Of a stretch of 64,000 bases of DNA, positions 25,298 to 34,522 are shown piece after piece. The stretch is from Brachybacterium aquaticum (GTDB lineage Bacteria; Actinomycetota; Actinomycetes; Actinomycetales; Dermabacteraceae). Under the pieces are notes generated by a model that was not told the DNA's origin, did not search any database, and was given only the letters and a program-made list of their open reading frames with translations. The DNA lies in contig NZ_JACHLZ010000001.1 in the NCBI RefSeq assembly GCF_014204755.1, positions 248,001 through 312,000 of the forward strand. The letters are read 5' to 3'. A program made the translations under genes and the position numbers. How positions within the stretch are numbered: position 1 is the first letter of the stretch; each line of letters starts with the position of its first letter.

Positions 25298-25333
25298 AGC
25301 GTCCCCGACACCGCGCTCGGTGCAGGGGACGCT
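25298..25333. repeat. 36-bp interrupted palindrome at divergent promoters
   Basis: Outer arms AGCGTCCCC and GGGGACGCT (9 bp) enclose inner arms CACCG and CGGTG around CGCT, with only GA/CA unpaired. It lies between the oxidoreductase -10 box and the ABC-importer promoter, so a repressor operator is more likely than a terminator. Confidence 0.6.
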
Positions 25334-25438
25334 GTGGAGGAGGTTGCGCGGAGGGCTGAATCGGGGCACCGCGGGATCGGTCGCCCGAGCAGCAGCGGGA
25401 CGCGGACATCTCGAAGAGGTCACGGCCGATCCCTTCCG

Positions 25439-25468
25439 TTGTCGCCCGGAGGGGGCCGGACCTACTCT
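25439..25468 (+). promoter_or_regulatory. Candidate promoter of sugar ABC importer
   Basis: TTGTCG (25439-25444), 18 bp, TACTCT (25463-25468). The leader to the ATG at 25535 would be about 60 nt. Confidence 0.35.
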
Positions 25469-25534
25469 CCGAGGACCGGCAGGACACCAAGCGGCATCGG
25501 CGCCGCATCGGATCGACACGCCTTGGAGCAGACG

Positions 25535-26881
25535 ATGACCAGTTCGCCCCGTACCCACGACGCCTCCCTCACCTCCCGCCGCGCCGTGCTCGGCGCCGGC
25601 GCCCTCGGCACCTCCGCCCTCGCCCTCGCCGCCTGCGGCGGATCCGACGGCGGAGGGGGCAGCGACGGCGGCGGCGACGCCGCCGCGGGCCCGACGCTCG
25701 ACTTCGAGGAGCGCGGGCCGATCTCCCTCGCCCGCGGCAAGGACACCACCGGTCAGCTCGCCGAGTTCCTGGACCGCTGGAACAGCGACCACCCCGACGA
25801 GACCGTCACCCTCATCGAGCTGCCCGAGTCGGCCGACGAGCAGCGCGCGCAGATGATCAACAATGCTCAGGCGCAGTCCGACGCGTACACGATCGTCAGC
25901 CTCGACGTGGTGTGGACCGCGGAGTTCGCCGCGAACCAGTGGGTCGTCGAGCTGCCCGAGGACCGGTTCGACCTCGAGGGAATCCTGCCCGGCGCGCTCG
26001 AGACGGGGAAGTACTTCGACCGGCTGTACGCCGTCCCCTTCACCACCAACGCGCAGCTTCTGTTCTACCGCCAGGACCTCCTGGAGGAGGCGGGGCACAC
26101 CGAGCCGCCCGCCACCTTCGAGGAGATGTGGCAGATCGTCCAGGACGTCCAGGCGCAGGACTCCTCGATCCTCGGCTACGGCGCCCAGTTCTCGAAGTAC
26201 GAGGGACTGACCTGCCAGGCCTCGGCCGTGATCCGCTCCAACGGCGGCGACATCTTCGACGCCGAGGGCGCACCCCAGGCGGACTCCGCGGAGGCCGTGG
26301 AGGCGATCCAGACCATCCGCGACGGCTTCGACCAGGGCTTCATCCCTGAGGAGGCGCTGACCTACAAGGAGGAGGAGACCCGCCAGGCGTTCCAGGACGG
26401 GCGGCTCCTGTTCGAGACGAACTGGCCCTACGTCTGGGAGCTCGCCCAGGCCGAGGACGGCTCCTCGAAGGTCAACGGGAAGATCGGTGTGAGCCTCGTG
26501 CCGGGGGTGAAGGAGGCCGGGGCCTCGACGCTCGGCGGTGCGAACTACGCCATCAGCGCCTTCGCGAAGAACGCCGGGACCGCGGTGGACTTCATCGCCT
26601 TCATGAGCGAGTTCGAGCAGCAGAAGGACTGGATGCTCAACACCACCACGCCCACCGCGATGGCCGCGGTCTACGAGGACCCGGACATCGTCGCCGCCTT
26701 CGACTTCATCGAGGAGCTCAAGGCCTCCATCGAGGGCGGCGTCGTGCGCCCGAAGGTGGTGAAGTACGGCGACGTCACCCAGGCCATCCAGGACGCCGTG
26801 TACGGAGCGATCTCGGGCGAGTCCGAGGTGCAGGGGGCGATGGAGGGCCTGCAGGAGCGGCTCACCGAGCTCGGAGGCTGA
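25535..26881 (+). CDS. ABC importer sugar-binding lipoprotein
   Basis: 448 residues. The signal has twin arginines (TSRRAVLGAG, R15-R16) and a lipobox ending at C34 (LALAAC), suggesting Tat export and lipid anchoring. A Gly/Ser/Asp linker precedes a cluster-B solute-binding fold (ELPESADEQRAQMINN, VPFTTNAQLLFYRQDLLEEAG, FETNWPYVW) resembling LpqY/ThuE-type trehalose or maltose binders. It is followed 6 bp later by two permease genes. The specific sugar is unproven. Confidence 0.88.
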   Translation: MTSSPRTHDASLTSRRAVLGAGALGTSALALAACGGSDGGGGSDGGGDAAAGPTLDFEERGPISLARGKDTTGQLAEFLDRWNSDHPDETVTLIELPESADEQRAQMINNAQAQSDAYTIVSLDVVWTAEFAANQWVVELPEDRFDLEGILPGALETGKYFDRLYAVPFTTNAQLLFYRQDLLEEAGHTEPPATFEEMWQIVQDVQAQDSSILGYGAQFSKYEGLTCQASAVIRSNGGDIFDAEGAPQADSAEAVEAIQTIRDGFDQGFIPEEALTYKEEETRQAFQDGRLLFETNWPYVWELAQAEDGSSKVNGKIGVSLVPGVKEAGASTLGGANYAISAFAKNAGTAVDFIAFMSEFEQQKDWMLNTTTPTAMAAVYEDPDIVAAFDFIEELKASIEGGVVRPKVVKYGDVTQAIQDAVYGAISGESEVQGAMEGLQERLTELGG

Positions 26882-26887
26882 CCTGCG

Positions 26888-27913
26888 ATGGCAGCTCCCC
26901 GCACCGCGCCCCCTGACGCAGCGGTGCCACGCACCGCCGCACGGCGCAGCCCGGTGACCGGTGGACAGGGGGCGATGGCGAACCTGCTCCTCCTGCCCAC
27001 CATGATCCTGCTCGCCCTCGTGGTCGGCTTCCCGCTCGTGCTCTCCGCCTGGCAGTCCCTGCACAGCTCCGGCGGGGAGATCGACCCGACCACGGGGATC
27101 ATCCAGCAGGGCGATACGTTCGTGGGCCTGCAGAACTACGTCGACGCCTTCACCGGCGCCGGGGCGGGCGCAGGGTTCTGGAACGCCTTCTGGAACACCA
27201 CGATGTTCACCGTCGTCGGGGTGAGCGTCGAGACTGTCCTGGGCGTCGCGATGGCGCTGATCATGGCCCGGGCCCTGCGCGCGACGGGAATCGTCCGCGC
27301 CTCGATCCTCGTGCCCTGGGCGATCCCGACGGTCGTCTCGGCGCTGATGTGGCAGCTGATATTCGACGCCAACGGCATCGCGAACCGCCTCATCGGCACC
27401 CAGATCCTGTGGACCACGGAGGGGATCCAGGCGCAGGCCGCCGTGCTCATCGCCGACATCTGGAAGACCGCGCCGTTCATCGGCCTGCTCACCCTGGCGG
27501 GCCTGCAGACCATCGACCAGCAGGTCTACGAGGCGGCGAAGGTCGACGGCGCCGGACCGTGGCACACCTTCTGGCGGATCACCCTGCCGCTGGTGCGACC
27601 GGTCCTGGTGGTCGCGGTGCTGTTCCGCCTGCTGGACGCGATGCGGATGTTCGACCTGCCGTTCGTGCTCCTGGGCCGGCTGGCGAGCGGTCAGACCCTG
27701 TCGATGCTCGCCTCCGACGCGGCCTCCCGCACCGACTACGGCATGGCCTCGGCGTACTCGATGGTGCTGTTCGCCTACATCTGCCTGGTCGCCTACCTGT
27801 TCATCAAGATCCTCGGCGCCGACGTCATCGGGGAGCAGGGCCGCAGCGGGCCGGGCCGACGGGCGCGTCGCGCGGCACGACTGCGGACCACGAGCGAGGG
27901 GAGCCTGGCATGA
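26888..27913 (+). CDS. Sugar ABC transporter permease (MalF/SugA type)
   Basis: 341 residues. A Pro/Ala/Arg-rich cytoplasmic N-terminus of about 30 residues is followed by six predicted membrane helices. The EAA loop YEAAKVDGAGPWHTFWRITLP contacts the ATPase. The C-terminus is basic. It overlaps the next permease by ATGA. Confidence 0.9.
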   Translation: MAAPRTAPPDAAVPRTAARRSPVTGGQGAMANLLLLPTMILLALVVGFPLVLSAWQSLHSSGGEIDPTTGIIQQGDTFVGLQNYVDAFTGAGAGAGFWNAFWNTTMFTVVGVSVETVLGVAMALIMARALRATGIVRASILVPWAIPTVVSALMWQLIFDANGIANRLIGTQILWTTEGIQAQAAVLIADIWKTAPFIGLLTLAGLQTIDQQVYEAAKVDGAGPWHTFWRITLPLVRPVLVVAVLFRLLDAMRMFDLPFVLLGRLASGQTLSMLASDAASRTDYGMASAYSMVLFAYICLVAYLFIKILGADVIGEQGRSGPGRRARRAARLRTTSEGSLA

Positions 27914-28836
27914 GCACCACGACCGACGACAGCACCGTGCGCGGGGGCGTCGTCTCCCGCACCGGCGAGGTGCTCACCCCGAAGCGGCACCGGGGGCAGC
28001 TCGCCGCGAGGATCGTGGTGGGCGCCGGGATGGCGTTCATCCTCGCGTACTGCCTCGCACCCTTCTACTGGATGGTGGTCTCCTCGCTGCGCCGCCCCAG
28101 CGAGGGCCGCTCCACCCAGCTGATCCCGTGCCCGCTCAGCGTGGAGAACTACATCGCGGTGTTCGCCCCGGGCAACCACTTCACCCGCTCGCTGCTGAAC
28201 TCCCTGATCGTCGCCGGCGGCACCACGGCGCTGGTGGTCGCCCTCGGGGTGCTCGGTGCGTACGCGCTGGCGCGGCTCGATTTCCGCGGCAAGGTCGCGG
28301 TGATGTTCCTGATCGTGGCGACCTCGATGTTCCCGGTGATCACGCTCGTCGTGCCGCTGCTGAAGCTGTTCACCGGCGGCTACGACTGGTTCCCCTGGAA
28401 CTGGATCAACACCTACCAGGCGATGATCCTGCCCTCGATCTCCTTCGCCCTGCCGCTGGCGGTGTGGAACCTCAACGCCTACTTCCGCCAGCTCCCGGTG
28501 GAGCTCGAGCAGGCCGCGATGGTGGACGGCACCACGAGGATGGGCGCCTTCTTCCGCGTGATCCTCCCGCTCGCGGTGCCGGGCATCTTCACCACCGCGA
28601 TCATCACCTTCATCGCGGCGTGGAACGAGTTCCTCATCGCCCTGACGATGGTGAACGACCCGCTGATGCAGACGGCGAACGTCGCGATCTCGAAGTTCAC
28701 CGGCATCTCCGGCTACGACACCCCGTACGGCACGAAGATGGCCGCCGGCGTGATCGTGACGATCCCGCTGATCATCGTGGTGCTGCTCTTCCAGCGCCGG
28801 ATCATCGGCGGGCTCGCCGCCGGTTCGGTGAAGTGA
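27910..28836 (+). CDS. Sugar ABC transporter permease (MalG/SugB type)
   Basis: 308 residues, six predicted helices, EAA loop LEQAAMVDGTTRMGAFFRVILP. It forms the channel with the preceding permease. No ATPase gene follows: the next gene is topA on the other strand. Energy must come from an ATPase encoded elsewhere, as with the shared MsiK protein of actinomycetes. Confidence 0.9.
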   Translation: MSTTTDDSTVRGGVVSRTGEVLTPKRHRGQLAARIVVGAGMAFILAYCLAPFYWMVVSSLRRPSEGRSTQLIPCPLSVENYIAVFAPGNHFTRSLLNSLIVAGGTTALVVALGVLGAYALARLDFRGKVAVMFLIVATSMFPVITLVVPLLKLFTGGYDWFPWNWINTYQAMILPSISFALPLAVWNLNAYFRQLPVELEQAAMVDGTTRMGAFFRVILPLAVPGIFTTAIITFIAAWNEFLIALTMVNDPLMQTANVAISKFTGISGYDTPYGTKMAAGVIVTIPLIIVVLLFQRRIIGGLAAGSVK

Positions 28837-28919
28837 CGGCCCGGTGACAGGACAGCCCCGCCGCCTCCGACCGTCGGGCCGGGGGCCGCGGAGCCGTGCA
28901 GGGGCGGGGTCGCGTCCCG

Positions 28920-31655
28920 TCACTTCTTCGCGGTGCTCGACCTCTTCGTGGTCGTCGACTTCCGCGTGGTCGTGGTGCGACGGGTCGCGGGCTTCTTGGC
29001 AGGGCCCTTCGCGCGCTTCTCGGCGAGCTTCTCGATCGCGATCTTCTCGGTGATCTCCTCGACCTTCTCCGTGGCGCGCAGCGACACGTTCGTGGTCCCG
29101 TCGGTGATGTACGGGCCGAAGCGGCCGTCCTTGATCACGATCGGCTTCTCGGAGGTCGGGTCGGTGCCCAGCTCCTTCAGCGGAGGCTTCGCCGCGGCAC
29201 GGCCGCGGGTCTTGGGCTGGGCGTAGATCTTCTGCGCCTCCTCGAGGGTGATCGAGAAGATCTGCTCCTCGGACTCCAGCGAGCGGGAGTCGGTGCCCTT
29301 CTTGAGGTAGGGGCCGTAGCGGCCGTTCTGCGCCGTGATCTCGGTGCCGTCCTCGGCGGTGCCCACCACGCGCGGGAGGCTGATCAGCTTCAGGGCGTCC
29401 TCGAGGGTGACGGTGGAGAGGTCCATCGACTTCAGCAGCGAGCCGGTGCGGGGCTTGGGCTGCTTGGATTTGGGGACCTTCTTGCCGTCGACCTCGGCGG
29501 GCTCGGGCAGGACCTCGGTGACGTAGGGGCCGTAGCGGCCGTCCTTGGCGATGATCTCGTGGCCGGTCGCCGGGTCGGTGCCGAGCACGCGGCCGTCGTC
29601 CTTGGCGCGCTCGAGCATCTCGCGGGCCTTCTCGACGGTGAGCTCGTCGGGCGCGATGTCGTCGGAGACGTTCGCGCGGCGCGGGTCCGCGCCCTCGACG
29701 ACGTTGCCGTCGGCGTCGCGCACGAGCTCCTCGACGTAGGCACCGTAGCGGCCGACCCGCAGGGTGATCCCGTCGCCGATCTCGATGGAGTTGATGGCGC
29801 GGGCGTCGATCTCGCCGAGGTCGTCGACCATGGGCTTCAGGCCGATGGGGCCCCCGTCCCCGTCGGTCCCGTCCGAGAGGTAGAAGTCGCGCAGGTAGTC
29901 CGCGCGGCCCAGTTCGCCGCGGGCCATGCGGTCCAGCTGCGCCTCCATCTGGGCGGTGAAGTCGTAGTCGATGAACGGTCCGAAGTGCTCCTCGAGCAGG
30001 CGCACCACCGCGAACGCGGTCCACGAGGGTACCAGCGCCGTGCCGCGGCGCAGCACGTAGCCGCGGTCCTGGATGGTCGCGACGGTGGAGGCGTAGGTCG
30101 AGGGGCGGCCGATGCCGCGCTCCTCGAGGGCGCGCACCAGCGAGGCCTCCGTGTAGCGCGGGGGAGGGGTGGTGGTGTGGCCGTCGGGCACGAGCTCGCC
30201 GGTGGCGAGGGTCTGGCCCTCCTCCATCTGCGGCAGACGCTTGTCGTTGCCGGACTCGTTCTCGTCGCCGTAGCGGGCGGCGTCGCGGCCCTCCTCGTAG
30301 GCGGCGAGGAAGCCGCGGAAGGTGATCACGGTGCCGGCGGCGCGGAAGGTCGCGGTGCGGTCGTTCTGGGAGAGCTGCAGCTCGACGGTGGAGGTGGTGC
30401 CCTTCGCGTCGGCCATCTGCGAGGCGACGGTGCGCTTCCAGATCAGCTCGTAGAGGCGGAACTCGTCGCCGGAGAGCTGCCCGGCCACCTCCGCGGGGGT
30501 GCGGAAGTGGTCGCCGGCGGGGCGGATCGCCTCGTGCGCCTCCTGCGCGGACTGCGACTTGTTCTGGTAGTACCGCGGCTTGTCCGGCACGTACTGGGAG
30601 CCGTACAGCTCGGCGGCCTGTGCGCGGGAGGCGCGGATCGCCTCGCCGGACAGGGTCACCGAGTCGGTGCGCATGTAGGTGATGTAGCCGTTCTCGTACA
30701 GCGACTGCGCCACCCGCATCGCCTGGCGCGCGCCGAGGCGCAGCTTGCGGCTGGCCTCCTGCTGCAGCGAGGAGGTGGTGAAGGGGGCTGCGGGACGGCG
30801 CGTGTACGGCTTGGACTCCAGCGACGTCACCGTCGCCGGGGCGTCCGTGAGCGCGGTGACGAGCTCCGCGGCGGAGGCCTCGGTGAGCACGGCCGCGTTC
30901 TTCGAGCGGGGCTTCAGGGTGCCGTCGTCGGCGAAGTCGCTGCCGGTGGCGACGCGGTCGCCGTCCACGGTCGCGATCTTCGCGGTGAACTGGGTGGCGT
31001 CCCCGCCGGTCCCGGCGAAGGTGCCGGTGATGTCCCAGTAGTCGGAGGCGACGAAGGCCATCCGCTCGCGCTCCCGCTCGACGACGAGGCGTGTGGCGAC
31101 GGACTGCACACGACCCGCGGACAGCGACGGCTTGATCTTGCGCCACAGCACGGGGGAGAGTTCGAAGCCGACGAGGCGGTCGAGGATGCGGCGGGTCTCC
31201 TGCGCGTCCACGAGGTGCTCGTCGATGTCGCGGGTGTTCTGCAGCGCCGCCTGGATCGCGTCCTTGGTGATCTCGTGGAACACCATGCGCTTGACGGGCG
31301 TGGACTTCTTGGGCTTGAGGGTCTCCAGCAGGTGCCAGGCGATCGCCTCGCCCTCACGGTCCTCATCGGTGGCGAGGTAGAGGGTGTCGGCGTCCTTGAG
31401 GGACTTCTTCAGGTCCGCGACGGTCTTCTTCTTGTCGGGGCTGACGATGTAGTAGGGGTCGAAGTCGTTCTCGACGTCCACCCCGAACTTGCCGTACGGG
31501 CCCTTCTTCATGTCGGCCGGCAGGTCGCGGGGCACCGGGATGTCGCGGATGTGGCCCACCGAGGCCTTCACGTCGTAGTCCTCGCCGAGGTAGCGGCCGA
31601 TGGTCCGCGCCTTCGCCGGGGACTCGACGATCACCAGATGCCGTCCGCCAGTCAC
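28920..31655 (-). CDS. topA: DNA topoisomerase I
   Basis: 911 residues from a GTG at 31655 preceded by AAGGACA. The type IA enzyme relaxes negative supercoils. The TOPRIM domain starts LVIVESPAKARTI with DEDREGE metal acidic cluster. The active-site tyrosine is Y327 in YITYMRTDS. The C-terminal third carries several Topo_C repeats (GRYGPY or GRFGPY at intervals) instead of zinc fingers, and a Lys/Arg/Thr tail, both typical of actinobacterial TopA. The gene is convergent with the ABC importer. Confidence 0.97.
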   Translation of the reverse strand: MTGGRHLVIVESPAKARTIGRYLGEDYDVKASVGHIRDIPVPRDLPADMKKGPYGKFGVDVENDFDPYYIVSPDKKKTVADLKKSLKDADTLYLATDEDREGEAIAWHLLETLKPKKSTPVKRMVFHEITKDAIQAALQNTRDIDEHLVDAQETRRILDRLVGFELSPVLWRKIKPSLSAGRVQSVATRLVVERERERMAFVASDYWDITGTFAGTGGDATQFTAKIATVDGDRVATGSDFADDGTLKPRSKNAAVLTEASAAELVTALTDAPATVTSLESKPYTRRPAAPFTTSSLQQEASRKLRLGARQAMRVAQSLYENGYITYMRTDSVTLSGEAIRASRAQAAELYGSQYVPDKPRYYQNKSQSAQEAHEAIRPAGDHFRTPAEVAGQLSGDEFRLYELIWKRTVASQMADAKGTTSTVELQLSQNDRTATFRAAGTVITFRGFLAAYEEGRDAARYGDENESGNDKRLPQMEEGQTLATGELVPDGHTTTPPPRYTEASLVRALEERGIGRPSTYASTVATIQDRGYVLRRGTALVPSWTAFAVVRLLEEHFGPFIDYDFTAQMEAQLDRMARGELGRADYLRDFYLSDGTDGDGGPIGLKPMVDDLGEIDARAINSIEIGDGITLRVGRYGAYVEELVRDADGNVVEGADPRRANVSDDIAPDELTVEKAREMLERAKDDGRVLGTDPATGHEIIAKDGRYGPYVTEVLPEPAEVDGKKVPKSKQPKPRTGSLLKSMDLSTVTLEDALKLISLPRVVGTAEDGTEITAQNGRYGPYLKKGTDSRSLESEEQIFSITLEEAQKIYAQPKTRGRAAAKPPLKELGTDPTSEKPIVIKDGRFGPYITDGTTNVSLRATEKVEEITEKIAIEKLAEKRAKGPAKKPATRRTTTTRKSTTTKRSSTAKK

Positions 31656-31758
31656 GATGCAGTGTCCTTCCTCGCCGCGTCACGTCGCGGCCCGTCCGCC
31701 GGGGTCGCACGCCGTGACCCCGGATCCGCCCGGTGCTCTCCGAGCCCGTGGCGAAAGC

Positions 31759-32691
31759 TCACGGTACACGCTCAGGCATGGCGGTCTCGGGGACGCCCGG
31801 CGTGCGCAGCCCGAGCACGAGCGCCATCCATGCCGCCGTGCTGCCGCCGATCACGGCGGCGGTGGCGCGGAACGCCTCGAGCTGCTGGGCGGTGTCGGCG
31901 AGGTCCAGCGGCAGCCCCAGCCCGGCCAGCTGCATCGCGCCGTAGGCGAGGCCCGCCACCCCTGCGACGCCGAGGAGCAGGGCGACCACCAGGTCGGCGG
32001 CAGTGCGGGGAGAGCCGGGAGCGCGGCGCGCGAGAGAGCGGCGGCGTCCGGTGGCCGCCTCCCGGCGTGCGCGGTGGCGGGTGTGCAGCCCGTCGAGGGC
32101 CAGGACCAGGCAGGTCCAGGCTGCGGCCACCCCGATCGCCCCGACCACGTCGCTGGGCCGGTGCCAGCCGACCACCAGGGTCCCCACCCCTGCCGCGAGG
32201 GTCCACAGCACCCCGAGCGGCGCGAGCACCACCCGGGCCCGGCCGGTGGCCAGCACCAGGGCGACCATCGCGGTCGCGGCGAGGGTGGTGTGTCCGGAGG
32301 GGAAGGAGTTGGGGGTGATCTCGATGCCGGGCCCGAGCGCCTCGCGGGTGACCAGCACATGCTTGATCACCTGCGTGGTGAGGTTCGCGCCGAGCACGAG
32401 CACGCCGAGGGGGAACAGTGTCGTCGGCCGACGGCGCAGCAGCACCAGCATGACCGTGAGCGCGAGGATCCCCGCGATCACCGGGGTGCTCACCGAGCCG
32501 ACGGCCAGCTCGGCGTAGGTGGACAGCCGTCCCTGGTGCGCCTCCGCGCCCGAGAGGATCAGCTGGTCCAGCCGCTGTCCGCTCGCCGTGCCGACGGCGG
32601 CGCGGGCGAGCAGCCACACCGCGACCGCGCACACCGCGGCGGTCAGGAGGGACAGCAGAGGCCGGGCGAGGGACGGGACGGGCGCGCTCAC
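31759..32691 (-). CDS. PAP2-family membrane phosphatase
   Basis: 310 residues from the GTG at 32691, which overlaps the stop of the upstream methyltransferase (GTGA). Six or more predicted helices. The PAP2 signature is visible as KHVLVTRE (shortened first motif), SFPSGHTT with the catalytic-site histidine, and GWHRPSDVVGA. It probably dephosphorylates a lipid phosphate such as undecaprenyl pyrophosphate or phosphatidate at the outer face. Confidence 0.85.
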   Translation of the reverse strand: MSAPVPSLARPLLSLLTAAVCAVAVWLLARAAVGTASGQRLDQLILSGAEAHQGRLSTYAELAVGSVSTPVIAGILALTVMLVLLRRRPTTLFPLGVLVLGANLTTQVIKHVLVTREALGPGIEITPNSFPSGHTTLAATAMVALVLATGRARVVLAPLGVLWTLAAGVGTLVVGWHRPSDVVGAIGVAAAWTCLVLALDGLHTRHRARREAATGRRRSLARRAPGSPRTAADLVVALLLGVAGVAGLAYGAMQLAGLGLPLDLADTAQQLEAFRATAAVIGGSTAAWMALVLGLRTPGVPETAMPERVP

Positions 32692-34427
32692 AGGGTCACC
32701 ATCCCGGTGATCACCAGCTCGCGGACGATCGGCAGGAGCCGCTCGCGGGTCTCGTCGACGTCCGCGTCGGTCAGCGCGCACACGGCGGCGATCACCTGGC
32801 CGAGCGTGAGGGTGCCGTCCAGCGCGCCGACGGTCGCCGCGAGCGCCTGGTCGGCGCGGACCGCGCGCGCGAGCCCCCGACCCTGCACCAGCTCGATGAG
32901 GACGGGATCCCATTCCCCGGGCGTCAGATGGCGGCGCTCCATGACGTCGCTCGCACGGACGGGCCGCGCGGCCAGCAGCGCCTCGTCGTCCAGGTCTTCG
33001 AGCAGATTGATCGCCGCGAGCGAGGCGGCGAGGTGCTCGGCCAGGGTGCCGCTGCCGGTGCCGGTCGCGCTCTCGGTGCGCAGCACGCCGCGGCGGCGGC
33101 CTGCCTCGTCGGCCGGGCCCGACCCGTCGACAAGACTCGACCCGTCGGCCGCTCCTGCGGGCCGATGCAGGAGCACGTACCCGAAGCCGATCGCGGCCAC
33201 GTCCCGGCTCGCGAAGTCGTCCAGCCATGCCCCGACCAGGGCCGGCCACTCCGGGTCGCGGACGGTGATCCCGCCGTCGCGCGCCCAGGTCCCCGCGTAC
33301 TCGGCGGGGTCCTCCTGCTCGCGCTGGATCACCCAGGCGTCGACGCCGCCTGCCGACGCTGCCTCGAGCCAGGCGCGCGGGTGCGCGTCCCAGGCGCTCC
33401 TGTCCTCGGCGCTCCTGCCCTCGGTGCTCCCGGACCCGGGCGCGCCCTCCTGCGAGTCCTCTGCAACGGTCTCCGGCGCACCCGTGATCTCCCAGTTCCC
33501 GAGCATCACCGCGGTGCCGCCAGGGGCGAGGTGGGCGGGGAGATCGGCGAGCAGCTCGCCGAGCAGGGCGTCGCCCGCCCGGCCGCCGTCGCGGTAGGTC
33601 CAGGCGTCGCGGTCCTCGTCGGCGGCGCGGGGCGTGATGACGAACGGCGGGTTGGAGACGATGAGGTCGAAGGTCTCCCCGGCCGCTGGCTCGAGGAGGG
33701 AGCCCTGGCGCAGCTCGAGCTCGACCCCGTTCAGCGCCGCGTTGAAGGCGGCGAAGGCGAGGGCCCGCTCGGAGAGGTCGGTGGCGACCACGTGCGCGGC
33801 GTGCCGGGAGGCGTGCAGGGCCTGGATCCCGCCGCCGCAGCCGACGTCCAGCACCCGTCCCACCTCGGCGCGCGGGGTGATCCGGGCGAGGGTGAGGGAG
33901 GCCCCGCCCACGCCGAGCACGTGCGCGGGGTGCAGGGGCGCGTCGGTCGCGAGCTCGGAGAGGTCCGAGGCGATCCACCACGTCACGCTGCCGCGGTCGT
34001 CCTCGGCCGCGTAGGGCGCGAGGTCGATGAGGGCGCGCAGGCGCTGGGTGCCCCCGTCGGCCGCATCCCCGCAAGCCGCATCCCCGCCAGCCGCATCCCC
34101 GTCGGCCCGCTCGCCCGCGGGCCCGACGATCCCGAGCCGCTCCGCCCCTGCCGCGCCGAGCGTCGGCAGCACCTCGTCGAGGCGCTCCCGCGTCACGGTC
34201 GCGCCGAGGGTGAACACGCCCAGCAGCGTCCCGGCCGGATCCGTGATCGTCCGCAGCGCGCGGCGGGCGGGGACGGCGTCCTCGCGGCGCAGGGCCGCTG
34301 CGGCGACGGGGCCCAGCAGCTCCTCGACGTGCTCGCTGAGATAGCGGGCCGCGCGCAGGTCCGCGCGCAGGGCATCGACGTCCGCCGGCAGGACGGTCGG
34401 CGGCGCGACCGGGGTGTGGGGGGGCAT
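32688..34427 (-). CDS. Class I SAM methyltransferase (RsmC/HemK-like)
   Basis: 579 residues from the ATG at 34427. An N-terminal about 170-residue region without a known domain is followed by the methyltransferase core: VLDVGCGGGIQAL binds SAM, and VSNPPFV is the NPPF motif of amino-group methyltransferases acting on rRNA bases or glutamine. A C-terminal about 150-residue region resembles a winged helix. Inside the N-terminal part is a GDAA-rich stretch encoded by 15-bp tandem repeats. The substrate could be rRNA. Overlaps the PAP2 gene. Confidence 0.82.
   Translation of the reverse strand: MPPHTPVAPPTVLPADVDALRADLRAARYLSEHVEELLGPVAAAALRREDAVPARRALRTITDPAGTLLGVFTLGATVTRERLDEVLPTLGAAGAERLGIVGPAGERADGDAAGGDAACGDAADGGTQRLRALIDLAPYAAEDDRGSVTWWIASDLSELATDAPLHPAHVLGVGGASLTLARITPRAEVGRVLDVGCGGGIQALHASRHAAHVVATDLSERALAFAAFNAALNGVELELRQGSLLEPAAGETFDLIVSNPPFVITPRAADEDRDAWTYRDGGRAGDALLGELLADLPAHLAPGGTAVMLGNWEITGAPETVAEDSQEGAPGSGSTEGRSAEDRSAWDAHPRAWLEAASAGGVDAWVIQREQEDPAEYAGTWARDGGITVRDPEWPALVGAWLDDFASRDVAAIGFGYVLLHRPAGAADGSSLVDGSGPADEAGRRRGVLRTESATGTGSGTLAEHLAASLAAINLLEDLDDEALLAARPVRASDVMERRHLTPGEWDPVLIELVQGRGLARAVRADQALAATVGALDGTLTLGQVIAAVCALTDADVDETRERLLPIVRELVITGMVTL
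34061..34105. repeat. In-frame 15-bp tandem repeat in methyltransferase gene
   Basis: Three copies of CCGCATCCCCGCxxG (34061, 34076, 34091), encoding GDAAG/GDAAC/GDAAD on the minus strand. They are flanked on both sides by CCCCGTCGGCC. The period is a multiple of three, so copy-number change would keep the frame. Confidence 0.85.
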
Positions 34428-34434
34428 GGCTACG

Positions 34435-34440
34435 ATTGTG
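34435..34440 (-). promoter_or_regulatory. -10 box of methyltransferase operon, leaderless
   Basis: Minus strand CACAAT, seven bases, then ATG at 34427. First base differs from TANNNT consensus. It faces the divergent helicase gene 95 bp away. Confidence 0.35.
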
Positions 34441-34522
34441 CCCCAGCGTCCTGGTGCCGAACCGAGCACCGGGTGTGGGATGTGCGCAGACCCTGTGAGG
34501 GGCGCGAAGGGAGCGGTGACGG

